6,233 bases of DNA from Acidimicrobiia bacterium. Lineage in GTDB: Bacteria; Actinomycetota; Acidimicrobiia; IMCC26256; BP-133. The stretch spans positions 1 through 6,233 of the forward strand of contig JAICGL010000265.1 of the NCBI GenBank assembly GCA_025923175.1, written 5' to 3'. Position numbers and translations under genes: made by a program. The notes under the pieces were generated by a model, which saw only the letters and a list, made by a program, of their open reading frames with translations, was not told the DNA's origin and did no database searches. Within the stretch, counting starts at the first letter, position 1, and each line of letters starts with the position of its first letter. Of this stretch, positions 1 through 5,360 are shown piece by piece.

Positions 1-856
1 CGGATCCGTCGGGCGAGGTGCTCGACGAAGTCTCGTCGTCAGGCTCGTCGTCCGAGTTGCCTGTGGCGCAGGTGCCGGGCCTCACCGTGTTGGAATCCAA
101 CGTGACGGCGCCACCTCGGGCCAGCAGCCGGCCGTCCACGGTGGCCAAGGTGTTGGCCGTGATCGAGGCCAAGGCCATGATTGTCCCGGCGAAGGTGGAG
201 GCCACCCCGAGCGTCGCCGAGCTGCCCACCTGCCAGAAAACGTTGCAGGCCTGGGCGCCGTTGACGAGCAGGACTGTGCTGTTGGTTGCGGTGGTGAGGG
301 TGGACCCGGCCTGGAAGATGAACACAGCGTCTGGGACCTGTTGGGCGTCGAGCGTCAACGTGCCGGTGATCGCGAACGACTCCGGTGTCTTGTAGACGCC
401 GGTCAACAGCGTCGACCCTCCCAGCTCGGTCGCACCGGCGGGGTAGGGGGATCCCGTCGGAGCACGGCCGGCGGCACTGTTGTAGGCGATCGTCAAGTCG
501 TTCTGGGCCAGACACGCCACCGCGTCATTGGCGTGCGTGTCCCCCGGGGGGAGGACCACGGGGGATCCGGTGATGGCGGGAGTCGGGCAGGTGCCGAGGT
601 CACCGCGGAGGACGGTGGGCCCGGTATTGGTGACCCCGGCGCCGGCCAGCACCGCGAAGGGAGTGGCCGTCCCGAGGTTCACCGTCGCCTCGGCCGCCGA
701 CGCGGTCGGGGTCCTGGCGACGCCCCCGACGAGCGTCGGCAACAGCGCGATGCCGGCGATGAGCAGGCCGACTGCTATGCGCCCGGAGAGGGCGTGAGCC
801 CGGTCAGCACGTGGGCTGTGGTGGCCTTCGTTGAGTTGATCGTGGTCGGCTCGCAT
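1..856 (-). CDS. Secreted DUF3494 / ice-binding-like protein, 3' end cut by the window edge
   Basis: The frame is open from ATG at 856 to the left edge (285 codons, no stop), so the C-terminus is missing. After an Arg/His-containing N-terminus comes a hydrophobic export segment at about residues 27-47 and a likely signal-peptidase site after the ASA at 52-54. A DUF3494 (ice-binding-like beta-helix) domain follows at about 57-263. Typical family stretches are LGTATPFAVLAGAGVTNTG near 61-79, the N-D-x-x-x-A segment near 110-130, CNVFWQVGSSATLG near 204-217 and the STFAGTIMALASIT stretch near 220-233. Four Cys lie at about 90, 115, 204 and 263. From about 266 it becomes an Asp/Glu/Ser/Thr-rich linker, as expected before a wall- or membrane-anchoring tail. 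The family includes true ice-binding proteins and many surface proteins of unknown ligand, so antifreeze activity is not implied. The start is preceded by a G-rich but weak ribosome site (six G then CGAGC). No other good in-frame start is near. Confidence 0.9.
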   Translation of the reverse strand, partial: MRADHDQLNEGHHSPRADRAHALSGRIAVGLLIAGIALLPTLVGGVARTPTASAAEATVNLGTATPFAVLAGAGVTNTGPTVLRGDLGTCPTPAITGSPVVLPPGDTHANDAVACLAQNDLTIAYNSAAGRAPTGSPYPAGATELGGSTLLTGVYKTPESFAITGTLTLDAQQVPDAVFIFQAGSTLTTATNSTVLLVNGAQACNVFWQVGSSATLGVASTFAGTIMALASITANTLATVDGRLLARGGAVTLDSNTVRPGTCATGNSDDEPDDETSSSTSPDGS

Positions 857-868
857 GCTCGCCCCCCG

Positions 869-885
869 GAATCCGGAACGGATTC
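869..885. promoter_or_regulatory. 7-bp inverted repeat in the leader of the DUF3494 gene
   Basis: GAATCCG and CGGATTC flank a 3-base spacer, a perfect palindrome ending 13 bases upstream of the ATG at 856. It could be an operator or an RNA hairpin close to the ribosome site. Only the symmetry is seen; the function is inferred. Confidence 0.35.
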
Positions 886-934
886 GCCACCGGGGTCCGG
901 AGCAGCGCTCACACGGGAATCTCCGTGCACCACG

Positions 935-943
935 AACGTACCA
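935..943 (-). promoter_or_regulatory. Candidate extended -10 for the DUF3494 gene
   Basis: Read on the minus strand the sequence is TGG followed by TACGTT, which fits the extended -10 pattern TGn-TAnnnT. It sits about 80 bases upstream of the start and next to an AT-rich patch (944-985) that stands out in this GC-rich window. No convincing -35 hexamer is seen. Confidence 0.35.
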
Positions 944-960
944 CAGGGGTAAACTGAAAC

Positions 961-990
961 TTAACCCTTACAAAAACGTCTGCTTACAAC
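961..990 (+). promoter_or_regulatory. Candidate plus-strand promoter in front of the inverted-repeat block
   Basis: TTAACC (961-966) and TACAAC (985-990) are 18 bases apart, each matching four of six bases of the sigma-70 -35 and -10 consensus. A transcript would begin near 997, just before the structured block. The match is modest and lies in the same AT-rich patch that may serve the DUF3494 gene on the other strand. Confidence 0.25.
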
Positions 991-1025
991 GGTGGCGGCC
1001 GGGGCGGTCTCGCCGGGGCGAGGGC

Positions 1026-1065
1026 GCGAAGCGGGCGCCGAGGAATGGCTCGGCGCCCGGTTCGC
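1026..1065. repeat. Strong hairpin, 10-bp perfect stem plus 5-bp outer stem
   Basis: GGGCGCCGAG (1033-1042) pairs with CTCGGCGCCC (1049-1058) around a 6-base loop. GCGAA (1026-1030) and TTCGC (1061-1065) add an outer stem across a 2x2 internal loop. No T-run follows on either strand, so a classical terminator is unlikely. Confidence 0.8.
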
Positions 1066-1069
1066 TCTG

Positions 1070-1198
1070 CGGTCTGGCAGGTCCGCCCTGGGCCATGTGA
1101 CCTTCGGCATTCGCACAGGTCACACCGTGCTGCAGGCGCTGGGGGAGGAGCTTGCAGCGCTCGGCGTGCGGCCTCGTCGTCGGGACCTCGCCAGACCG
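1070..1198. repeat. Long-range 15-bp complementary arms with one bulged base
   Basis: CGGTCTGGCAGGTCC at 1070-1084 is fully complementary to 1183-1198 apart from one extra C at 1189. The 98 bases between hold two further hairpins. A multi-branched RNA fold explains this better than a DNA operator, because the arms are about 100 bases apart. Confidence 0.8.
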
Positions 1199-1206
1199 TC
1201 CTGTTC

Positions 1207-1236
1207 GCCGGCCGGAGGGAACTCCCTGCGGCCGGC
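1207..1236. repeat. Hairpin with 8-bp and 5-bp stems
   Basis: GCCGGCCG (1207-1214) pairs with CGGCCGGC (1229-1236), then a G/G mismatch, then AGGGA (1216-1220) with TCCCT (1223-1227). The tip must open to a 4-base loop. It is part of the structured block. Confidence 0.8.
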
Positions 1237-1322
1237 CAAGTCAGGCCTGTGGGCCTCGCCTGTTCGTGGGGGTCATGTCCTGTCGGACCTCCTTCTCGGT
1301 CGGTCCTACTCGTCCGGACAAT

Positions 1323-1379
1323 CACCTGCGGCCGCCGGAGGGCGCTCGGTCCAGCTCCCTCACTGCTCCGGTCCAGGTG
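1323..1379. repeat. Two-part stem in the structured block
   Basis: CACCTG (1323-1328) pairs with CAGGTG (1374-1379). Inside it CCGGAG (1335-1340) pairs with CTCCGG (1366-1371). A 6x2 internal loop separates the two and a 25-base apical region remains. Confidence 0.7.
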
Positions 1380-1430
1380 CTCTCCCTACAGTGGCAGACA
1401 TCTCGTAACCCGATGCGATCGGTCCGGTAG

Positions 1431-1601
1431 AAACGCACCGTTCCTCCTTTATCCGCCGCAAACTCTGTTCAATGACGAGGAAGGTCGTTAGGATCAACAG
1501 GCTCTTTCCGGGTTGACCGCCCGTTGTCGACCGACCGGTGAGCCTCGCCCCAGACCCCGGCGCGCAAGCCCATTTCATACGCGCCTACGGAGGTCGGGAA
1601 G
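1431..1601 (+). promoter_or_regulatory. Upstream region of the STAS gene
   Basis: This stretch has no supported gene and is less GC-rich than its surroundings. TAGGAT at 1489-1494 fits a -10 (TAnnnT) about 108 bases before the STAS start, with only a weak -35 (TGTTCA, 1466-1471, 17-base spacing). A clear ribosome site, GGAGGT, lies at 1589-1594, seven bases before the ATG at 1602. Whether the structured block upstream is transcribed together with the STAS gene is undecided. Confidence 0.3.
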
Positions 1602-1928
1602 ATGCTCGAGCCGGCGGTAACACCGTTCAAGTTCGCAGTCAGTCGCGCCCTCTCCACCGCGGTGGTCACCCTCCACGGCGAACTCGACCCGCCCAACGTT
1701 CACAGGGTCACGCCCGTCTTGCGGAAGCTGATCGACGACCAGTCCAACAAGACGGTGGTTGTCGACTTGCGAGACGTGTCCGGCGTCGACCCCTCGGCGA
1801 CAACGCTGTTCCACGAAGCGATCGGCTGGGCGCGCCGCCGCGGTGCCCGCTTCTTCCTCCACGCCCCACCCCCCGTCGCCGACACCCTCGCCGCCGAGCG
1901 TTCGATCCGGGAGATCATCCTCGCCTGA
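1602..1928 (+). CDS. STAS-domain protein, anti-sigma-factor-antagonist type
   Basis: This 108-residue protein is almost entirely one STAS domain, the usual size for the SpoIIAA/RsbV class. Visible landmarks are the strand VVTLHGELD (21-29), the helix around 35-46, the strand KTVVVDLRDVSGVD (50-63), then D63-P-S65-A-T where the family has D-S-S-G, and the strand ARFFLHAPP (82-90). Ser65 sits at the phosphorylation site that a partner kinase/anti-sigma factor would modify. Pro in place of the first Ser is a variation, but the key Ser is kept. In this family the unphosphorylated antagonist binds an anti-sigma kinase and frees a sigma factor. No such kinase is in the window, so the partner is unknown. 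The start is fixed by the GGAGGT at 1589-1594. Export signals and membrane segments are absent, so it is cytoplasmic. It ends 137 bases before the next gene, separated by a hairpin, so it is probably its own transcription unit. Confidence 0.85.
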   Translation: MLEPAVTPFKFAVSRALSTAVVTLHGELDPPNVHRVTPVLRKLIDDQSNKTVVVDLRDVSGVDPSATTLFHEAIGWARRRGARFFLHAPPPVADTLAAERSIREIILA

Positions 1929-1952
1929 CGGGCTGTACTCGTGGCTGCTGCT

Positions 1953-1976
1953 CTGGAGGAGGGTGCTAGCCTCCAG
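1953..1976 (+). terminator. Hairpin after the STAS gene, possible terminator
   Basis: CTGGAGG and CCTCCAG form a perfect 7-bp stem with a 10-base loop, 25 bases after the STAS stop. No T-run follows, so termination is uncertain. The sequence TGC-TAGCCT at 1964-1972 within it also fits an extended -10 for the next gene. Confidence 0.35.
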
Positions 1977-1981
1977 CTAGA

Positions 1982-2065
1982 GGACGCCCGGACTTCGCGT
2001 TCGCGATTAGCCCCGCAGAACGCCCACACGATGTCCGCGTCAGCGGGTCTCCCAAGGAGGCCACA
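1982..2065 (+). promoter_or_regulatory. Leader shared with the paralogous gene at the right end
   Basis: The 84 bases before the GTG start align with the 81 bases before the paralogue at 6135 (minus strand). Shared blocks are GGACG-Y-CCGGACT, CCCCGCAGARCGCYCAC and AAGGAGGCC, followed by the same start GTG-TCC-TWT-CCC. Between the CCCCGC block and the ribosome site each copy can form a hairpin (here CCCGC with GCGGG and CGC with GCG). The AAGGAGG at 2054-2060 is five bases from the start. The upstream part may hold a common operator or promoter. Confidence 0.55.
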
Positions 2066-3685
2066 GTGTCCTTTCCCATTCTTCGTCGCAGTCGCTCGCG
2101 CTCGTCCGCCAATCGCCGACGTAATTCCGGACTGCCCCTATTCGGTGCCGTCACTCTGATCATCGGCCTGCTGGTTAGCCTCGCCGCCATCGCGCCGACC
2201 GCCGGCGCCGCCCTCATCGGGAGCCCGTTCAACGGCGCGGACGGCCTGAAGGACGCCCTGGCCGGCGTCGCGCTCCCTGACCGCCCGACGGGTACCACCG
2301 ACAACTCGTACACCGGCGGCGCCAAGGAAGACGAACAGTGCCCGAGGGTCGAGACCGGTTCGATCCCCCCTAACAAGGCCGACCTGACCAACTTCTACGT
2401 CGCCACCGGACAGGGGCTCACCGACACGTTCCTCTACCTGGCCTGGGAACGGGCCAGCACGAACGGGACCGTCACCCTCGACTTCGAACTGAACCAGTCG
2501 GGTGAGATCCTCTCGGTGGCGGACGGCTGCAACGGCGTCAACCCCACCCGGACACTGGGCGACAGGCTCATCACCTACGACCTCCAGGGCAACCAGGGCA
2601 TCCTGACGGTCGGCATCGAGGTCCGGATGTGGGACGGCAGCAAGTGGGGCGACCCCGTCGCGCTGAACAGCACGATGGCCGAAGGGTCGATCAGCCCGGG
2701 CCTGCTCTTCGGCGAGATGGTCATCAATCTGCACGCGGCCGGCATCTTCGGTCGCGGCGAGTGCGACAACTTCGCCTCCGTCTTCGTGAAGAGTCGGTCG
2801 TCCAGCGCTTTCCCTTCTGAGCTCAAGGACTTCATTGCCCCGGTGCCCAAGCGGATCGGCGACTGCGGCCTCAGCCTGGACAAACTGGTGAACGACGGGG
2901 ACCACGCCACCCTCGAGGACGCGCTGCTCGTCCATTCCCTCGACGCGCTGACCTACTCCGTGGTCATCACCAACATCGGCGATATTCCCCTGACGATCAC
3001 CGACTTGTCGGACACGCTCTACTCCGACTTCCCGGCTTCCTGTTCGCAGGACGTAGGGTTCGTACTGGCGGGCGGCGCGTCGATTACGTGCACCTACGAG
3101 ATGCCCGCCGACGGTGATCGTCACAACGTGGCCTCCGTGACCGCCGTCGATTCGGCGCAGAAGTCCTTCAGCGCCGAGGACGGCACGTTCGTCGACATGA
3201 TCACCCCGGCCATCACCATCGTGAAGACGGCCGACCCGAAGATCGTGGCCCCAGGCGACGTCGTCACCTTCTCCTACCTGGTGACCAACACCGGCGACAC
3301 CGCACTGCACAACGTGACCGTGACCGACGACATCCTCGGTGTGGTCGGGTCCGTCGCCAGCTTGGCGCCGGGCGAGTCGGTCACCATGACCAAGACCATG
3401 GTGGCTGCGGTGACGAGCCCGACCCATAACGTCGGCACGTCCGTTGGCACCGACGTCCTCGACAAGCAGGTCACCGCGAGCGAGCCTGAGGACATCAGCA
3501 TCGTGGTGCCGATCGTCGCGGCGGTGGTGCCGGCGGAGGTGTTGGGGATTCAGCTGACGCAGCCGGCGGTGCTGCCCAGGACCGGCTTCCCGGTCAGTGG
3601 GCTCTCCCTCTTCGCCGCCGCGCTGATCATCCTCGGATCCACGCTGCGCTGGAACGTGAACCGCCGGTCAAAGCGCACAGCCTGA
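2066..3685 (+). CDS. LPxTG-anchored surface protein with DUF11-like repeats
   Basis: This 539-residue protein starts at GTG 2066, set by AAGGAGG five bases upstream. An Arg-rich N-terminus and hydrophobic segment (about 22-43) end in a likely cleavage site after TAGA (45-48). Residues 50-268 form a domain I recall from actinobacterial surface proteins: TDTFLYLAWERAS, NGTVTLDFELNQS, RTLGDRLITYDL, GSISPGLLFGEMVINL and the closing SELKDFIAPVP. Residues about 270-378 and 381-478 are two DUF11-like beta-sandwich repeats; the second has the typical VKTADPKIVAPGDVVTFSYL, VTNTGDTALHNVTVTD and LAPGES runs. The C-terminus is a textbook sortase signal: LPRTG (503-507), a hydrophobic stretch (about 509-526) and a basic tail rich in Arg and Lys. 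It should be covalently attached to the cell wall by a sortase, which is not in this window. Ligand and role are unknown; adhesion or surface-layer structure is only a guess. The 5' half is clearly paralogous to the gene at 5272-6135. Confidence 0.9.
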   Translation: MSFPILRRSRSRSSANRRRNSGLPLFGAVTLIIGLLVSLAAIAPTAGAALIGSPFNGADGLKDALAGVALPDRPTGTTDNSYTGGAKEDEQCPRVETGSIPPNKADLTNFYVATGQGLTDTFLYLAWERASTNGTVTLDFELNQSGEILSVADGCNGVNPTRTLGDRLITYDLQGNQGILTVGIEVRMWDGSKWGDPVALNSTMAEGSISPGLLFGEMVINLHAAGIFGRGECDNFASVFVKSRSSSAFPSELKDFIAPVPKRIGDCGLSLDKLVNDGDHATLEDALLVHSLDALTYSVVITNIGDIPLTITDLSDTLYSDFPASCSQDVGFVLAGGASITCTYEMPADGDRHNVASVTAVDSAQKSFSAEDGTFVDMITPAITIVKTADPKIVAPGDVVTFSYLVTNTGDTALHNVTVTDDILGVVGSVASLAPGESVTMTKTMVAAVTSPTHNVGTSVGTDVLDKQVTASEPEDISIVVPIVAAVVPAEVLGIQLTQPAVLPRTGFPVSGLSLFAAALIILGSTLRWNVNRRSKRTA

Positions 3686-3713
3686 CGCCAGATCCGGCCG
3701 CCAACCCAAAGAC

Positions 3714-3748
3714 TGGAGGGCCCGCTCCCGCCGGGGGTGGGCCCTCCA
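3714..3748. terminator. Hairpin terminator between convergent genes
   Basis: TGGAGGGCCC (3714-3723) and GGGCCCTCCA (3739-3748) pair perfectly. The stem extends inward six more pairs, including two G-U pairs on the plus strand, to a 3-base loop. It lies 29 bases after the LPxTG gene and 48 bases after the end of the convergent sigma-factor gene, so it may stop both. No clear T-run follows on plus. On minus the following bases (GTCTTTGGGTT) are only mildly T-rich. Confidence 0.75.
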
Positions 3749-3795
3749 TGGGTCATCGCCAGGATTTTGAGCGTTTGTCGAGGAGGCTCGACTGG

Positions 3796-4293
3796 TCAGC
3801 CGGTGGCGGCCGAGAGCGGCGCGCTGCCGGCATTCCCGAGGTGCTCGGCCAGGGCGGCCAGCGCCCGGTGCTGGAGGGCCTTCACGGCGCCTTTGGAACG
3901 GCCCGTCAGGGTGGCCACCGCGTCGATGGACAGGTCGGCCACGAAGCGGAGCGCGACGACTTCGCGCTGCTCGGCGGTCAGTTCGCACAGGGCCCGCACG
4001 AGATCGGGGTCGAGCAGATCGGCCGGCGGCGCCGAGCGGAGCTCGGGGATGGGTCCGTCGTCGAGCGCCGGCCGCCGGCCTGAGCGGCGCCGGGCGTCGA
4101 CGAGCCGGTGGTAGGCGATGGTGAACACCCAACGGCGCAGGTCGTCGTCGTCGCCTCGGAAGCGGGGAAGGTCGCGGACGACCTGGAGGAACACCTCGCC
4201 GAGCAGATCTTCGGGCTCGGCCGCCCTCTGGCTGCGGAGGTAGCCGAGCACCGACGGGGCGAGCGTCCGGTAGACGTCGGCGGCGTCGGGCAT
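3796..4293 (-). CDS. ECF-type RNA polymerase sigma factor
   Basis: This 165-residue protein has the two-domain build of an ECF (group 4) sigma factor. Region 2 covers about residues 7-73, with EPEDLLGEVFLQVVRDLPRF (26-45) and the RRWVFTIAYHRLVDARRR run (53-70) for -10 recognition and core binding. Region 4 covers about 100-152, with LTAEQREVVALRFVADLSIDAVA leading into the helix-turn-helix up to ALQHRALAALAEHL. It would direct RNA polymerase to a small set of promoters. The frame is open far upstream, but ATG 4293 is chosen because GGAG sits seven bases before it and the family's N-terminus starts here. It lies 74 bases downstream of the membrane protein gene at 4368, same strand, probably one operon. 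The usual order in such pairs is sigma first; here it is second. Short C-terminal Ala/Ser-rich tail, no extra domain. Confidence 0.9.
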   Translation of the reverse strand: MPDAADVYRTLAPSVLGYLRSQRAAEPEDLLGEVFLQVVRDLPRFRGDDDDLRRWVFTIAYHRLVDARRRSGRRPALDDGPIPELRSAPPADLLDPDLVRALCELTAEQREVVALRFVADLSIDAVATLTGRSKGAVKALQHRALAALAEHLGNAGSAPLSAATG

Positions 4294-4367
4294 GGCGCCG
4301 CTCCGCGCGGCGGGCCACCACCGGCGGTGTGACCGGCCGGCGGGCCCGTCCTCCAGGGGGCGAAGGT

Positions 4368-5144
4368 TCACGATCCCAAGCCGGGCACCGGAACGGGAAC
4401 GGTTGTCGTTGTCGTCGACGTTGTGTCCTCGGACGGGGTGGTGGTCGATGTCGTGTCGGTCGTCGTCGTGGTGGGCGTCGGCTCCACGGTCACCGGCGGC
4501 GTCGTTGCGCGGGGCGAGGTCGTCTCCGGCGCCGGGTCGGCGCCCCGCACAGCCTCGGGCGCCGGCGTCGGCGCTGTCTGACCCTCGCCGGTCTTCTGGT
4601 CGCTTTCGGCCTCGTCGTCGTGATCGCCGCACGCCTGCTTGCGGGCGTCCTTGGCCGCCTTGTCGGGCTTGCCCTTGCCCGCCCACGGCGGCGGACCCTG
4701 GCAGCCGCCGGCCTTCTCCGGCGCCCCACCGTTCCCGTCGTCCGCGCCGGCCCCCAGGGGCTTCCCACAGCGCGAGGCAGCAGCCGCGGCCCGGTTCCCC
4801 TTCGGCTGGGATCGGACGTACTGGCCGTGGTTCTTCACCGTCCCGCCGCACTCCGGTCCCTGGTACCTGTTGCCGTGCGGGACGTTCACCCCCACCGACC
4901 CCAGCGTGGTGTGGGCGATCTCCTGGACGCCGTTGGGCAGGGCGCCGGCCGTGGCCAGCCCGGTCGTCCCGGCCAACAGGCCGACGGCGAAGGCGGCCAC
5001 GACCCGCAACCGGTGATGACGCCGGGGCGCGTCGGCTGGCGTCGGCGCCGCCATGGCGGACAGGTGCCGGGCGGCGAGGTCGGGGTCGACCGGTCGGCGG
5101 CCGAAGGCGCGCAGCCGGGAGATGAGGTCGTCGTGTTCGTTCAT
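4368..5144 (-). CDS. Single-pass membrane protein beside the ECF sigma factor, candidate anti-sigma partner
   Basis: From ATG 5144 the product is 258 residues. A short charged cytoplasmic part (1-46) contains ISRLRAFGRRPVDPDLAARHL, a pattern I associate with membrane proteins coded beside actinobacterial ECF sigma factors (similar to DUF5667-type proteins; not confirmed). One membrane segment lies at about 47-69. The exterior has PECGGTVKNHGQYVRS (97-112) and a second part ending SRCGKP; Cys occur at 99, 126, 148 and 172. Then come Gly/Lys-rich and acidic linkers and a Thr/Pro/Ser-rich tail (about 205-250) that looks like a stalk, with no anchor motif. No zinc-binding HxxxCxxC of the ZAS anti-sigma class is present. 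Holding the sigma factor at the membrane is therefore inference from position. An in-frame GTG at 5162 would add six residues. Neither start has a good ribosome site; for ATG the AAGG is only two bases away. Confidence 0.75.
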   Translation of the reverse strand: MNEHDDLISRLRAFGRRPVDPDLAARHLSAMAAPTPADAPRRHHRLRVVAAFAVGLLAGTTGLATAGALPNGVQEIAHTTLGSVGVNVPHGNRYQGPECGGTVKNHGQYVRSQPKGNRAAAAASRCGKPLGAGADDGNGGAPEKAGGCQGPPPWAGKGKPDKAAKDARKQACGDHDDEAESDQKTGEGQTAPTPAPEAVRGADPAPETTSPRATTPPVTVEPTPTTTTTDTTSTTTPSEDTTSTTTTTVPVPVPGLGS

Positions 5145-5245
5145 CACCTTGGTAAGCGCCACGGTACGGCGGGGAGATACGCCGCCCGATCCGGAATGCC
5201 GCGTTTCGCGCCGGTTGGCTTCCGCGCCGATCGGTTCTGCGCGGG

Positions 5246-5360
5246 TTAGGCGGTGTTCTTCGGCTGGCGGCTCAGGCGCCGCAGACCGAGACCGAGACCG
5301 GCCAGCCCGAAGGCGAGCAGGGCCATGTCACGGGCCGGGGTGCCGATCCGGCGCAGCGCA
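5246..5360 (-). pseudogene. Displaced 3' end of the surface-protein gene (frameshifted tail)
   Basis: In the frame one base away from the upstream gene, the sequence reads ALRRIGTPARD, a hydrophobic stretch MALLAFGLAGLGLGL and a basic tail RRLSRQPKNTA ending at TAA (5246-5248). This is a convincing membrane-anchoring C-terminus and has no start of its own in a sensible place. Restoring one missing base near 5330-5390 would join it to the gene ending at 5272. The left limit of the displaced part is approximate. Confidence 0.6.

Larger units (their letters stand above)
997..1430 (+). ncRNA. Candidate large structured RNA (or structured leader of the STAS gene)
   Basis: This stretch has no convincing coding frame but is packed with long paired segments that nest like an RNA secondary structure. 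In order: hairpin 1026-1065; a 15-bp helix joining 1070-1084 to 1183-1198 that encloses hairpins 1096-1124 (TGTGACC/GGTCACA) and 1136-1160 (GCGCTG/CAGCGC); hairpin 1207-1236; hairpin 1243-1256 (AGGCC/GGCCT); and a two-part stem 1323-1379. All helices are mutually compatible. It does not show the conserved core sequences I know for RNase P RNA or tmRNA, and I do not recognise a family. Strand is uncertain: two helix extensions need G-U pairs on the plus strand (1135/1161 and 1334/1372), weakly favouring plus. It could be a free RNA or part of a leader of about 600 bases ahead of the STAS gene at 1602. Ends are approximate. Confidence 0.45.

Noticed and set aside
1026..1065. Hairpin as a terminator
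   Set aside because: The stem is strong but no T-run follows on either strand and no gene ends next to it.
1322..1438. 38-codon minus-strand frame starting GTG 1438 behind a striking AAAGGAGG, containing a CHC motif
   Set aside because: The ribosome-site match is good, but the peptide resembles nothing I know, it is Arg-rich as random GC-rich frames are, and it overlaps the paired arms of the structured block.
1471..1490. GACGAGGAAGGTCG resembling the GAGGAAAGTCC core of RNase P RNA
   Set aside because: The match is partial and the other conserved core segments (such as ACAGAA and the GGTAAGAGC region) are absent.
984..1491. Several overlapping frames of 90-150 codons on both strands
   Set aside because: All are Arg/Pro/Ser-rich without domains, none has a convincing start signal, and they follow from the lack of stops in GC-rich structured sequence.
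2138..3427. 429-codon frame antisense to the LPxTG gene
   Set aside because: It mirrors the codon pattern of the real gene. The composition is His/Asp/Val/Gly-rich without a domain, and the plus-strand product is unmistakable.
3485..3685. A sortase gene expected beside an LPxTG substrate
   Set aside because: No frame with a sortase TLxTC motif is present anywhere in the window.
4294..4851. N-terminal extension of the sigma factor to 351 residues
   Set aside because: The extra part is low-complexity Arg/Gly/Asp sequence that overlaps the membrane protein gene in another frame, and ATG 4293 has its own GGAG site and the family N-terminus.
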